In this document: in pieces, positions 17,737-25,295 of the stretch
How the letters are laid out: every line of letters starts with the position of its first letter
Position numbering within the stretch: the first letter of the stretch is position 1
Assembly (NCBI RefSeq): GCF_018619185.1
Contig: NZ_JAAXYC010000045.1
Span: 1-37,814, forward strand
Length of the DNA stretch: 37,814 nt
From: Streptomyces sp. McG3
Lineage (GTDB): Bacteria > Actinomycetota > Actinomycetes > Streptomycetales > Streptomycetaceae
Direction: 5' to 3'
The notes under the pieces: generated by a model
Databases searched by the model: none
The model's input: the letters and a program-made list of their open reading frames with translations, nothing else
Told to the model about the DNA's origin: nothing
Position numbers and translations under genes: made by a program

Positions 17737-17797
17737 CCTCCGGCACGACACGCGAAGGCCGCCGCCCCACGAGGGGAATCGAAGCTTTTCGCCGTCG

Positions 17798-18376
17798 CTA
17801 TCCGCTCAGTTGGGAGGTGGAGGGGACCTTGTCCTTCACCTCGGCGCCCGCGTCCTCGCCGGCGTTCTTGATGCTGTCGATGACGCTCTCGAACGCCCCC
17901 ACGTCGCCCTCCCCCGCCTCGCCCTTGCGGAGCTTCGTCCCCAGGTCCTTGAGGCTTTCGATCCCGGCGGTGAGCGGGGCGACGGCCTTCGACAGCAGCG
18001 GGTCGCCCTTGGCGTTCTCCGCCGCGGCCCTGAGCCGGTTGTAGGCGAACCCGCCCGCGAGACCGGCCTTGACGAGGGCGAACCTCCGTCCCTCCGCGCC
18101 CTCCTTGAACGTCCCGGCGCGGTAGGGCTTCACGATCCACTGGTACGTCGCCCCCGCCGCGAGGCCCGCGTTGGCGACGAACCGGGTCTTGGCGAGCCGC
18201 TGTTCCGCGGCGGAGGCCGAGGGGCTGGCCGCGGAGGGATCGGCCGCCACCGACGCACTCGTCGCGTTGCCGCCGCCGGAGTCACCGGAGTCGCCGCACG
18301 CCGTCGTGCCCACCAGCAGGGCGCAGGACAGCAGCAGTGTCGCGAGGATGCGGCGGAGCGGTACGGAACGGGGCAC
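17798..18376 (-). CDS. Putative secreted lipoprotein, hypothetical
   Basis: A 192-residue protein with a clear signal sequence (RRILATLLLSCALLVGTTAC). The cysteine at about 27 is the likely lipidation site, although the lipobox is imperfect (TTAC). A Ser/Ala/Gly/Asp-rich spacer follows to about residue 58, then an Ala-rich, mostly helical domain with no family I recognise (AYNRLRAAAENAKGD and AFESVIDSIKNAGEDAG). Probably an extracytoplasmic helical lipoprotein. It converges on the preceding gene and is divergent from the small membrane protein at 18553. Confidence 0.75.
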   Translation of the reverse strand: MPRSVPLRRILATLLLSCALLVGTTACGDSGDSGGGNATSASVAADPSAASPSASAAEQRLAKTRFVANAGLAAGATYQWIVKPYRAGTFKEGAEGRRFALVKAGLAGGFAYNRLRAAAENAKGDPLLSKAVAPLTAGIESLKDLGTKLRKGEAGEGDVGAFESVIDSIKNAGEDAGAEVKDKVPSTSQLSG

Positions 18377-18552
18377 GGCGGGGCCTCCTGACCGGGCGGG
18401 CCGGACCGGCCGGACCGGGCCGAACGTCCGGACATGTCACAGCGAGTGATGAATGTCGGCACTCCCGCTCAGCCTCGCCCCTCCCATCACCGGTCGCCAC
18501 CCGGTGCGGGCCGTACGGGTTTCACCCTGCGTAAAGCGGCAACCAGAGTTCC

Positions 18553-18846
18553 ATGTCTCCCAGAACCCGTTCAGGTAGCAGTTCAGCGGCTCGTGTCATA
18601 GCCGTCGTGGCCGATATTCTGGCCTTCATCATCATCCTCTGGATCCTGATGTACCTGCTGGACGCCAACCGCGGCAACGATTTCGTGCAGTGGGTGCACG
18701 ACTCGGCCCGCTGGCTGGCGGGCTGGTCGTACGACCTGTTCACGTTCGACAAGGCGTGGGCCAACGTGGTCACCGGCTACGGCCTGGCGGCCGTGGTCTA
18801 CCTCTTCATCGGGCACGCGGTGGCGGGCCGGCTACGCCGGGGCTGA
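18553..18846 (+). CDS. Small two-TM membrane protein, hypothetical
   Basis: A 97-residue protein with two hydrophobic helices (about 14-37 and 72-90) joined by a loop with RGNDFVQWVHDSARWLAGW. An Arg-rich N-terminus and C-terminus suggest both ends are cytoplasmic. Small conserved membrane proteins of this shape occur in many Streptomyces genomes; function is unknown. Confidence 0.75.
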   Translation: MSPRTRSGSSSAARVIAVVADILAFIIILWILMYLLDANRGNDFVQWVHDSARWLAGWSYDLFTFDKAWANVVTGYGLAAVVYLFIGHAVAGRLRRG

Positions 18847-18869
18847 ACAGGACCCGCCCCAGGGCGTGT

Positions 18870-19943
18870 TCAGCGGCAGCAGTCCGGCTCCAGGCCGACC
18901 GGCAGCCGCTCGCCCCCGAAGACCGCGGTGGTCGCCTCGTCCCCCCCGAGCGCGGCCACCGCGAGCAGCAGGGAGCCCGCCGTCCAGGTGGTGAGCTCCT
19001 CGGGCCAGAAGGCCCGGTTGCCCTCGAAGACGTATCCCGTCCAGTACAGCCCGCCCTCGGTGCGGAGGTGCTGGACGGACTGGAGGATCTCCAGCGCACG
19101 GTCCGACTCCCCCGTCACCCAGAGGGCCAGGGCGAGTTCGCAGCTCTCGCCGCCGGTCACCCAGGGGTTGGGCAGCACGCAGCGCACCCCGAGGCCGGGG
19201 ACGACGAAGCGGTCCCAGCCCTCCTGGATGCGGGCGGTGGCCTCGGCCCCGGTGACCGCGCCGCCGAGGACCGGGTAGTACCAGTCCATGGAGTAGCGCC
19301 TCTTGTCGAGGAAGCGCTCCGGGTGGCTGCGGATCGCGTGCGCCAGCGCGCCGGTCGCCAACTCCCAGTCGGGCTGCGGCTCCTCGCGGCGCTCGGCGAT
19401 GGCGAGCGCGCAGCGCAGCGCCTGGTGGATCGAGGACGAGCCGGTCAGCAGCGCGTCGTCGACAAGCGTTCCGTCGGGCTCCCGCTTCCAGCCGATCTGC
19501 CCGCCGGGCTGCTGGAGCCCGAGGACGAATTCGACGGCCGCGAAGACCGTGGGCCACATCCGGTCGACGAACGCGTCGTCGCCGGTGGCCAGGTAGTGGT
19601 GCCAGACGCCGACGGCCACGTACGCGCAGAAGTTGCTCTCCAGGCTCCGGTCGGTCGGCTGCTGCGGATCGCCGTCGTGGTAGGCGGCGTACCAGGAGCC
19701 GTCGGCGTTCTGGTTGCGCGCGAGCCAGTCGTAGGCGCGGGCCGCTGCCTCGTGCTCGCCGGCCGCGTCCAGGGCCATCGCGGCCTCGGTGTGGTCCCAC
19801 GGGTCGAGGTGATGACCCCGGAACCAGGGCAGCGCCCCGTCCTCCCGCTGTACGGCGGCGATCGCGGCGACCGTCTCGGTGGCCTGGGCCGCCGTCAGGA
19901 CGCCCGGCAGAACGAGGTGTTCGGTCTGTTCGGGAGTGCTCAC
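18870..19943 (-). CDS. Prenyltransferase/terpenoid-cyclase-fold alpha-barrel protein
   Basis: A 357-residue protein with alpha/alpha-barrel repeats of the kind annotated as prenyltransferase or glycoside-hydrolase-like. Examples are REDGALPWFRGHHLDPWDHT, WLARNQNADGSWYAAYHDGD and VLGLQQPGGQIGW. Asp/Glu-rich pockets and repeated Trp residues would suit a carbohydrate- or polyprenyl-type substrate. GTG 19943 overlaps the methyltransferase stop (GTGA), so I reject the longer out-of-frame extension upstream. It is the last gene of the GT4-methyltransferase-barrel operon. True enzymatic activity is unknown; the prenyltransferase label is a fold description only. Confidence 0.8.
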   Translation of the reverse strand: MSTPEQTEHLVLPGVLTAAQATETVAAIAAVQREDGALPWFRGHHLDPWDHTEAAMALDAAGEHEAAARAYDWLARNQNADGSWYAAYHDGDPQQPTDRSLESNFCAYVAVGVWHHYLATGDDAFVDRMWPTVFAAVEFVLGLQQPGGQIGWKREPDGTLVDDALLTGSSSIHQALRCALAIAERREEPQPDWELATGALAHAIRSHPERFLDKRRYSMDWYYPVLGGAVTGAEATARIQEGWDRFVVPGLGVRCVLPNPWVTGGESCELALALWVTGESDRALEILQSVQHLRTEGGLYWTGYVFEGNRAFWPEELTTWTAGSLLLAVAALGGDEATTAVFGGERLPVGLEPDCCR

Positions 19944-20671
19944 GCCTCGGCCTTCGGAAGGTGCGGCTTGGTGGCGTAGGCGACGAAGCTCTTGCCGACG
20001 ACCGGGTTGAGGAGCTGCTCGGCGACCCGCGTGGCGAGCGGCTTCTTCATGATGTCCCAGACCAGCAGCTTGTGGTACGCCCGCACCGGCAGCGCACGGT
20101 CGTTGTCCACGCCGAAGGCGCACTTGAGCCACCAGTACGGCGCGTGCAGGGCGTGGGCGTGGTGGGTGCCGTACGGCTTGAGCCCGGCCTCGCGGATCCG
20201 GGCGAGGAGCTGGTCGGCCTTGTAGATGCGGATGTGGCCGCCCTCGACCTCGTGGTAGGCGTCGGAGAGGGTCCAGCAGACCTTCTCGGGGCCGTAGCGC
20301 GGGACGGTGATCGCTATCCGGCCGCCCGGCCTGAGCACCCGGACCATCTCGGCGAGGACGCCCTTGTCGTCCGGGATGTGCTCCATGACCTCGGAGATGA
20401 TCACGACGTCGAAGGAGTCGTCGGGGAAGGGCAGGTTGAGGGCGTCGCCCTCCATCGCGGTGGCCGTGGCGCCCTCGGGGGCCTCTCCGGCCTCCTTCAT
20501 CGCGGCGAACCACTTGGCGACCTCGCGGATCTCCTCGGCGTTCCGGTCGAGCGCGACGACCTGCGCGCCGCGCCGGTAACACTCGAAGGCATGCCGGCCG
20601 GCACCGCAGCCCAGGTCGAGCACTCGGTCGCCGGCGGCGAGCGGGAAGCGGGTGAAGTCGACGGTCAGCAC
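19940..20671 (-). CDS. Class I SAM-dependent methyltransferase
   Basis: A 243-residue methyltransferase with motif I VLDLGCGAGRHAFE (about 18-31), the acidic loop VVALDRNAEE, LPFPDDSFDVVIISEVMEHI (post-I to IV) and VLRPGGRIAITVPRYG. These are UbiE/Methyltransf_11 features. The C-terminal 90 residues are specific to this type and contain YWWLKCAFGVDND. It is the middle gene of the GT4 operon, 70 bases after the glycosyltransferase and overlapping the barrel protein start by four bases. A role in decorating a glycan or glycolipid made by the GT4 enzyme is plausible. Confidence 0.88.
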   Translation of the reverse strand: MLTVDFTRFPLAAGDRVLDLGCGAGRHAFECYRRGAQVVALDRNAEEIREVAKWFAAMKEAGEAPEGATATAMEGDALNLPFPDDSFDVVIISEVMEHIPDDKGVLAEMVRVLRPGGRIAITVPRYGPEKVCWTLSDAYHEVEGGHIRIYKADQLLARIREAGLKPYGTHHAHALHAPYWWLKCAFGVDNDRALPVRAYHKLLVWDIMKKPLATRVAEQLLNPVVGKSFVAYATKPHLPKAEA

Positions 20672-20741
20672 GGGGGCCTGCCTTCGAGGTCGGAGGTACG
20701 GGTTGCGACGATCGGATCCGCGGTCGCCCGGGGGCGCGCGG

Positions 20742-22055
20742 TCACCTGCGGATTCCGCGGGCGATGATCGCCTGACGGTACAGCTCGGCTGTTCCGGCCG
20801 CCGCCCGGGCCCAGGTGAAGTTGGCCAGCACCCGCTCGCGGCCGGCCGCGCCGAGCCGGGCGCGCAGCTCCGGGCTGTCCAGCAGCCGGGCCAGCGCCCC
20901 GGCCAGCGCGTCCGCGTCGCCGGGCGCCACCGCGAGGCAGGTCTCCCCGTCGCGGCCGGAGACCTCGGGGATCGCGCCGCCGGTGGTCGCGACCAGCGGG
21001 GTGCCGGTGGCCATGGCCTCGGCGGCGGGCAGCGAGAACCCCTCGTACAGCGAGGGCACGCAGGAGACCTGGGCGCTGCGCACCAGGTCGACCAGCTCGG
21101 CGTCGCTGATGCCCTTGACGAACTCGACGGCGTCCGCGAGCCCGTGCCGCTCGATCGCGCGGGCGACCGGGCCGTTCTCGGCGCGCTTGCCGACGACGAC
21201 GAGGTGGGCCGCGGGGTTCTCGGTGCGGAGCTTGGCGAGCGCGTCGACGAGGTGGACGAGCCCCTTGAGCGGGACGTCGGCGCTGGAGGTGGTGACGATG
21301 CGGCCCGGCACCTCGGCGACGGAGGGGTCGGGCGACCACAGGCCGGTGTCCGCGCCGATGTGGACGACGCTGATCCGGTCCGCGCGTACGCCGAGGTCCT
21401 CGACGATCTCGTCGCGGGAGGAGCCGGAGACGGTCAGGACGGTGTCCAGCTTGCGGGCGACCCGCTTCTGCATCCGGGTGAAGCCGTACCAGCGGCGTAC
21501 GGAGGCGCGCCGGCGGCGGCTCGTCGCAGCCGCCAGGTCGAGCCTGCGGTCCACGGTGATGGGGTGGTGGACCGTCGTCACGAGCGGGGCCCCGAGGTCG
21601 CCGAGGAGCCCGTAGCCGAGGGTCTGGTTGTCGTGGACGACGTCGAACTCGCCACGCCGGGCCAGGAGATGGCGACGGGCGCGCAGGCTGAAGGTGAGCG
21701 GCTCGGGGAAGCCGCCGGTCCACATGGTGGCGACCTCGGCCAGGTCGATCCAGTCGCGGTACTCGCCGCGCTTCGGGGTACGGAAGGGGTCGGGCTGGCG
21801 GTAGAGGTCGAGGCTGGGCAGCTCGGTGAGCGGAACGCCCTCGTCGAGCACCGGGTAGGGCTGCGCGCCGATCACCTCGACGCTGTGGCCGAGGCGGGCG
21901 AGTTCCCGGCCGAGGTGGCGGACGTACACGCCCTGGCCGCCGCAGAAAGGATTGCCCTTGTAGGTGAGGAGTGCGATGCGCAACGGCCGGTCGCCGGTCC
22001 CGGTGGAGCTGCCGTCGCCCGTGCGGGGGCCTGTCTCTATGGCCTCAGCGGTCAC
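20742..22055 (-). CDS. Family 4 glycosyltransferase (GT-B fold)
   Basis: A 437-residue retaining glycosyltransferase. The acceptor domain begins LRIALLTYKGNPFCGGQGVYV, with the usual Gly-rich loop. The donor domain carries IVTTSSADVPLKG and the EGFSLPAAEAMATGTPLVA motif, with the two glutamates of E-x7-E. It would move a nucleotide-linked sugar to a lipid or sugar acceptor at the inner face of the membrane. The first 25 residues (Thr/Gly-rich) look non-conserved, so the true start may be internal. Two KstR-like boxes lie 55-90 bases upstream of its start, between it and kstR, so the operon may be under KstR control. The pathway is unknown. Confidence 0.9.
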   Translation of the reverse strand: MTAEAIETGPRTGDGSSTGTGDRPLRIALLTYKGNPFCGGQGVYVRHLGRELARLGHSVEVIGAQPYPVLDEGVPLTELPSLDLYRQPDPFRTPKRGEYRDWIDLAEVATMWTGGFPEPLTFSLRARRHLLARRGEFDVVHDNQTLGYGLLGDLGAPLVTTVHHPITVDRRLDLAAATSRRRRASVRRWYGFTRMQKRVARKLDTVLTVSGSSRDEIVEDLGVRADRISVVHIGADTGLWSPDPSVAEVPGRIVTTSSADVPLKGLVHLVDALAKLRTENPAAHLVVVGKRAENGPVARAIERHGLADAVEFVKGISDAELVDLVRSAQVSCVPSLYEGFSLPAAEAMATGTPLVATTGGAIPEVSGRDGETCLAVAPGDADALAGALARLLDSPELRARLGAAGRERVLANFTWARAAAGTAELYRQAIIARGIRR

Positions 22056-22109
22056 ACTCGGCCCCCTTCTGACTGCGTGTTCGCCGGAGCGTAACCGGTC
22101 GCGCTAATC

Positions 22110-22123
22110 TAGAACAAGTTTCA
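22110..22123. promoter_or_regulatory. KstR-like operator, box 1
   Basis: TAGAACAAGTTTCA matches TNNAACNNGTTNNA exactly. It lies in the divergent region between the GT4 operon and kstR. Confidence 0.75.
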
Positions 22124-22130
22124 GACTTGA

Positions 22131-22144
22131 TAGAACAAGTTGCA
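22131..22144. promoter_or_regulatory. KstR-like operator, box 2
   Basis: TAGAACAAGTTGCA is a second exact consensus match, 21 bp from box 1 (two helical turns), so two dimers could bind the same face. This arrangement fits autoregulation of kstR and control of the GT4 operon. Confidence 0.75.
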
Positions 22145-22321
22145 TACTTGATCGTTCGACGTGCATCGAATCTACCGGCAGGTAGCGTCGGCGTGAGGGC
22201 CGGATCAGGTGATTCGCGCCACGGCGGACGCCCTGGCATGCTGTGCGCGCCCGGCCGGGCCGCTTCGTCCGTCCGGGTGCGGGATCAAGCCATGGATCAC
22301 GGATCGTGGATCGGGGACAGC

Positions 22322-22933
22322 ATGACCGCGGACGCCAGACCGGCAGCGCCTCCGCTGACCGAGCGCCAGGAGGCCCGTCGCCGCCGCATCCTGCACGCCA
22401 GCGCCCAGCTGGCCAGCCGGGGCGGGTTCGAGGCGGTGCAGATGCGGGAGGTGGCCGAGGCCGCCGGGGTCGCGCTGGGCACCCTCTACCGCTACTTCCC
22501 GTCCAAGATCCATCTGCTGGTCGCGACCATGCAGGACCAGCTCCAGCACATGCACACCACGCTCCGCAAACGCCCGCCGGCCGGCGACGACGCGGCCCAG
22601 CGGGTGGCCGAGACGCTGATGCGCGCCTTCCGCGCCCTCCAGCGCGAACCGCACCTCGCGGACGCCATGGTCCGCGCCCTCACCTTCGCGGACCGCAGCG
22701 TGAGCCCCGAGGTGGACACCGTCTCCCGGCTCACCACGGCGATCATCCTGGACGCGATGGGCCTGGAGCACCCGACCCCGGAGCAGCTCTCCGCGGTCCG
22801 GGTCATCGAGCACACCTGGCACTCGGCGCTGATCACCTGGCTGTCGGGCCGGGCCTCGATCGCCCAGGTGAAGATCGACATCGAGACGGTCTGCCGCCTC
22901 ATCGACCTGACGGCGGAGCCGGGCCGGAGCTGA
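22322..22933 (+). CDS. kstR: KstR-type TetR-family regulator of lipid/sterol catabolism
   Basis: A 203-residue TetR repressor whose DNA-binding part matches mycobacterial KstR closely: RRILHASAQLASRGGFEAVQ, then MREVAEAAGVALGTLYRYFP (helix-turn-helix about 37-60) and SKIHLLVATM. The ligand domain keeps the KstR-like pattern (AMVRALTFADRSVSPEVD and IEHTWHSALITWLSGRAS). KstR represses cholesterol and related CoA-thioester pathways and is released by a CoA ester. ATG 22322 is taken from a GGGGAC site and the family N-terminus; ATG 22292 is possible. Two exact KstR boxes lie upstream. No steroid-ring genes are in this window, so here it may serve fatty-acyl or sterol side-chain oxidation. The 3' end overlaps the convergent phosphopantetheinyl transferase by 35 bases. 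Confidence 0.82.
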   Translation: MTADARPAAPPLTERQEARRRRILHASAQLASRGGFEAVQMREVAEAAGVALGTLYRYFPSKIHLLVATMQDQLQHMHTTLRKRPPAGDDAAQRVAETLMRAFRALQREPHLADAMVRALTFADRSVSPEVDTVSRLTTAIILDAMGLEHPTPEQLSAVRVIEHTWHSALITWLSGRASIAQVKIDIETVCRLIDLTAEPGRS

Positions 22934-23585
22934 GGAGCGGCGCGAGGACCTCGTCGGCTCCGGCCAGTGCCACCACGGCCGCGCGACCGCGGTCGGTCCA
23001 CTCGGTCAGCCGGACGTCGTCCCGCCCGGCCTTGGACCCACCCTCGAACCCGGCCTCGAACCCGGCCTTGAACAGCGCCTCCCGCCGGACCCACAACCGC
23101 AGCAGCGCCGGGCCGGGGTCCGGCTCGGCGCGAGCGGCGTCCACCGCGTCCGCAGGCAGCAGCCGCCGCAGGACGGGCAGGGGGCCCGGCCGGCGCGTCA
23201 GGGGTTCCACGTCGATACCGACCGGGCCGGGCCCGACCGCCGCCGCGGCCAGTCCGTCGGCGTGGCTGAAGCTCGCCCCCAGACCGGGGTGGTCCGGGAG
23301 AAACGGCCGGCCGTGCCCGTCCCGCCCGCATCCGGGGCAGCGCTGGGCGGGCGCGACGTCCCGGGGCGGCAGCCCGGTGGCCCGGGAGGCGCACAGCCGC
23401 AGCAGCAGGCGGGCCGCCACCACGTCGTCGCGGCGGGCGGGCACCCGGATGCCCGTGAGCCGCCGGCGCTCCCAGGGGGCGAGCATGTCCTCGTCCAGCT
23501 CCGGGCAGGCCAGCACCTCTGCGGTGGTGGCGACCAGCGCGACGGCGGCCACGCTCTTCTCGTACGGCGGGGGGCGGCGGGTCAC
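22899..23585 (-). CDS. 4'-phosphopantetheinyl transferase (Sfp-like)
   Basis: A 228-residue enzyme that would convert the apo carrier protein to holo form with CoA. Sfp-family landmarks are the CPGCGRDGHGRPFL loop (83-96), GASFSHADGLAAAAV (103-117), the Mg-binding GIDVEP (123-128), and WVRREALFKA (165-174), the equivalent of W-x-x-KEA-x-x-K. The KE pair is replaced by RE, and an unusual repeat follows (GFEAGFEGGSKAG), so activity should be tested. It starts 11 bases after the carrier-protein stop on the same strand, indicating a dedicated activating enzyme. The 3' end overlaps kstR by 35 bases. Confidence 0.85.
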   Translation of the reverse strand: MTRRPPPYEKSVAAVALVATTAEVLACPELDEDMLAPWERRRLTGIRVPARRDDVVAARLLLRLCASRATGLPPRDVAPAQRCPGCGRDGHGRPFLPDHPGLGASFSHADGLAAAAVGPGPVGIDVEPLTRRPGPLPVLRRLLPADAVDAARAEPDPGPALLRLWVRREALFKAGFEAGFEGGSKAGRDDVRLTEWTDRGRAAVVALAGADEVLAPLLSSGPAPPSGR

Positions 23586-23595
23586 CGGCCCGGGC

Positions 23596-23847
23596 TCACC
23601 CGGCCGGCGCCTCCGCGAGGTCGCCGGCGGCGAGGAAGCGCTCCTCGACGCGGGCGAGGGTACGGAAGTCGTCGATGGTGACCTCCTGAAGATCGATACC
23701 GCTGCCCGAGATCTCCTCCAGGAGGTCGATGAACTCCAGGAAGTCCATCGAGTCGATGAGGCGGGCCTCGATGAGGTCCTCCTCGACGCCGATCGGGCCG
23801 TCGAGGCCGGGGTTCTTCTCGTTGAGCCACGCTACGACACGTTCCAT
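23596..23847 (-). CDS. Stand-alone acyl/aminoacyl carrier protein
   Basis: An 83-residue acidic carrier protein. The phosphopantetheine serine is Ser33 in DSMDFLEF, and the helix-rich pattern (WLNEKNPG, FIDLLEEISGSGIDL) is that of a discrete carrier protein. It sits between an amino acid:carrier-protein ligase (24010-24867) and a phosphopantetheinyl transferase (22899-23585), so it is probably the carrier loaded by that ligase with glycine, alanine or another small amino acid. Ribosome site AGGAG is 9 bases before ATG 23847. The 162-base gap upstream holds tandem repeats. It is too short to be a fatty-acid AcpP with extra domains. Confidence 0.9.
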   Translation of the reverse strand: MERVVAWLNEKNPGLDGPIGVEEDLIEARLIDSMDFLEFIDLLEEISGSGIDLQEVTIDDFRTLARVEERFLAAGDLAEAPAG

Positions 23848-23912
23848 GGGAGAAATCGCTCCTCTTGCTTCTGTTCGGGTGACGGCCGGTCGGCCAGGGG
23901 CTGAAGATCGGA

Positions 23913-24033
23913 TCAGGAACCGGCGGGGGAGCAGTTCAGGAACCGGCGGGGGGAGCGGCTCAGGAGTCGACGGAGTGGAGCCGCTCAGGCGCCGGCGGGC
24001 GCGCAGCTCTCAGGAACCGGCGGCGCGGAGCCG
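23913..24033. repeat. Five imperfect tandem repeats of 23-25 bp
   Basis: Units start at 23913, 23936, 23960, 23985 and 24010, each beginning TCAGG and continuing with a CGGCGG-rich core. The last unit is the final codons and stop of the amino acid:carrier-protein ligase on the minus strand, so the 3' end of that gene was copied four times into the gap before the carrier protein. On the minus strand each unit contains a CCTGA stop context. Confidence 0.8.
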
Positions 24034-24867
24034 CTCCAGGGCCTGCTCGGCGGTGCCGTGCGCGAGGATCATCGCGTGCACCCAGCGCTCCATGCCGAAG
24101 GCGACGCAGGAGCTGTACGCGGGACCGTGTGAGCCGGCCCGGATGCCCAGCCGCTCGCCGAAGAAGTTGCGGTGCCGGTTGACGGAGGCGATGGCCGTCC
24201 CGTCGGGGGCGCTGTACTCGTACTTCACCGGGTCCAGTGCCATCAGGCGGGCCCGCGAACCCCCGTTGTCGTAGAACGGGTCGTCGGCCGCCGCCCGGGT
24301 CAGGGTCAGACCGAGCCGTCCGGCCACCTCCTGGACGAACTCCCCGCCGCGTTCCTGGTGTTCGGTGGCTCCGTCCTTGGTTCCGAGGTAGATCACCTCA
24401 CGCATGTGGAACCCCCACAGGCGGCGCAGGCCGTCGTAGTGGGTCTCGTTGCGGAAGCAGCGGCCGACCGCCGAGAGCCGCAGCCCGTCCTCCCCGACGT
24501 CCTCGCCCTCCAGGGAGAGCAGCAGCCCGTAACAGGTCGCGGACGGCAGCACATGACCGGTCGGGTGCAACGGCAGGTCCTGGGGCGCGCCGCCGGAGGC
24601 CAGACCGTCGAGCGCCTCCGGGCCGAACCGGCCCGCGGAGACGCCGAGATGGGGAAAGTTACGGAAGAAGTCGAGCCGCGCCAGTCCCTCGACGGACAGC
24701 AGGGGCGGCCCCACCACCTCGGGAGCGGCGAGCCGGGCGGCGAGACCGGTCAGCAGATCGTCCAGGCCCCGCAGCAATGCGGTGCGGACCGGGTCCAGCG
24801 TGATCAGCCCGGCACCGGGACTCTTCAGCGTGATACCCGGCAGGACCGTGATGCTGGATGTGTTCAT
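24010..24867 (-). CDS. Amino acid:carrier-protein ligase (seryl-tRNA-synthetase homologue)
   Basis: A 285-residue class II aminoacyl-tRNA-synthetase-like enzyme that lacks the N-terminal tRNA-binding domain. Motif 2 is RCFRNETHYDGLRRLWGFHM followed by REV (136-158), and motif 3 is CVAFGMERW (254-262). The three expected zinc ligands of the amino acid:[carrier protein] ligases and archaeal SerRS are present: Cys112 (SATCYGL), Glu157 (MREV) and Cys254 (SSCVAFG). Known relatives in Bradyrhizobium and Agrobacterium adenylate glycine or alanine and load it onto a carrier protein. The neighbouring carrier protein and phosphopantetheinyl transferase fit that role exactly. I choose ATG 24867, since upstream in-frame sequence to 25086 is unlike the family. 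The gene is divergent from the dioxygenase across a 428-bp region. The substrate amino acid is not known. Confidence 0.85.
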   Translation of the reverse strand: MNTSSITVLPGITLKSPGAGLITLDPVRTALLRGLDDLLTGLAARLAAPEVVGPPLLSVEGLARLDFFRNFPHLGVSAGRFGPEALDGLASGGAPQDLPLHPTGHVLPSATCYGLLLSLEGEDVGEDGLRLSAVGRCFRNETHYDGLRRLWGFHMREVIYLGTKDGATEHQERGGEFVQEVAGRLGLTLTRAAADDPFYDNGGSRARLMALDPVKYEYSAPDGTAIASVNRHRNFFGERLGIRAGSHGPAYSSCVAFGMERWVHAMILAHGTAEQALERLRAAGS

Positions 24868-25295
24868 GAGACCGCGTCTTTCTCGGTGTGGGCCGGCAAT
24901 CGGGACACCCCTCGGGCGTACGGACCACATCGCCGTGGCGTCGGCGGCCCCGAACAGGTCCGTGACCGACCGGAGTACGGGCAGAAGTACGGATGACATG
25001 CCGTCACGGACTCGACCGCGCTCTTGGACAGTAGGCCTGTCGCTCACCTGTTGTCTAGACCAAAAATACCGAACGACAGGTATCAATTCCGTGGCCGCCG
25101 GGTACGGGACGGCATCTCATATCCCCATATGTGGCGGACACTTGACAGCCCGGGCGGTCTGGACCAATCCTGCTGACCGACGTGGTCATGGCTCCTCCCG
25201 CCACGGCACTGCCATCCGTCCCGCCGTCCGCGGCGGCCCCGCTCCCCCGGGGTCGCCGCACGGCCGGCCGAGGAGAAGGACCTGCCATCAACCTC
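24868..25295. promoter_or_regulatory. 428-bp divergent promoter region of the carrier-protein cluster
   Basis: No gene is supported here. The stretch around 25050-25100 is markedly A/T richer than the flanks. Two inverted repeats are visible: GACAG-TAGGC-CTGTC at 25027-25041, and ATACC, 8 bases, GGTAT at 25066-25083; both could be operators. A perfect TTGACA at 25142-25147 lacks a good -10 element at the right distance, so the promoter is uncertain. The leader before ATG 25296 contains the purine-rich AGGAGAAGGA at 25271-25280. Confidence 0.4.

Noticed and set aside
19944..20582. A long N-terminal extension of the barrel protein reading through the methyltransferase region
   Set aside because: The region is the out-of-frame shadow of the methyltransferase; GTG 19943 with the GTGA overlap is the natural start.
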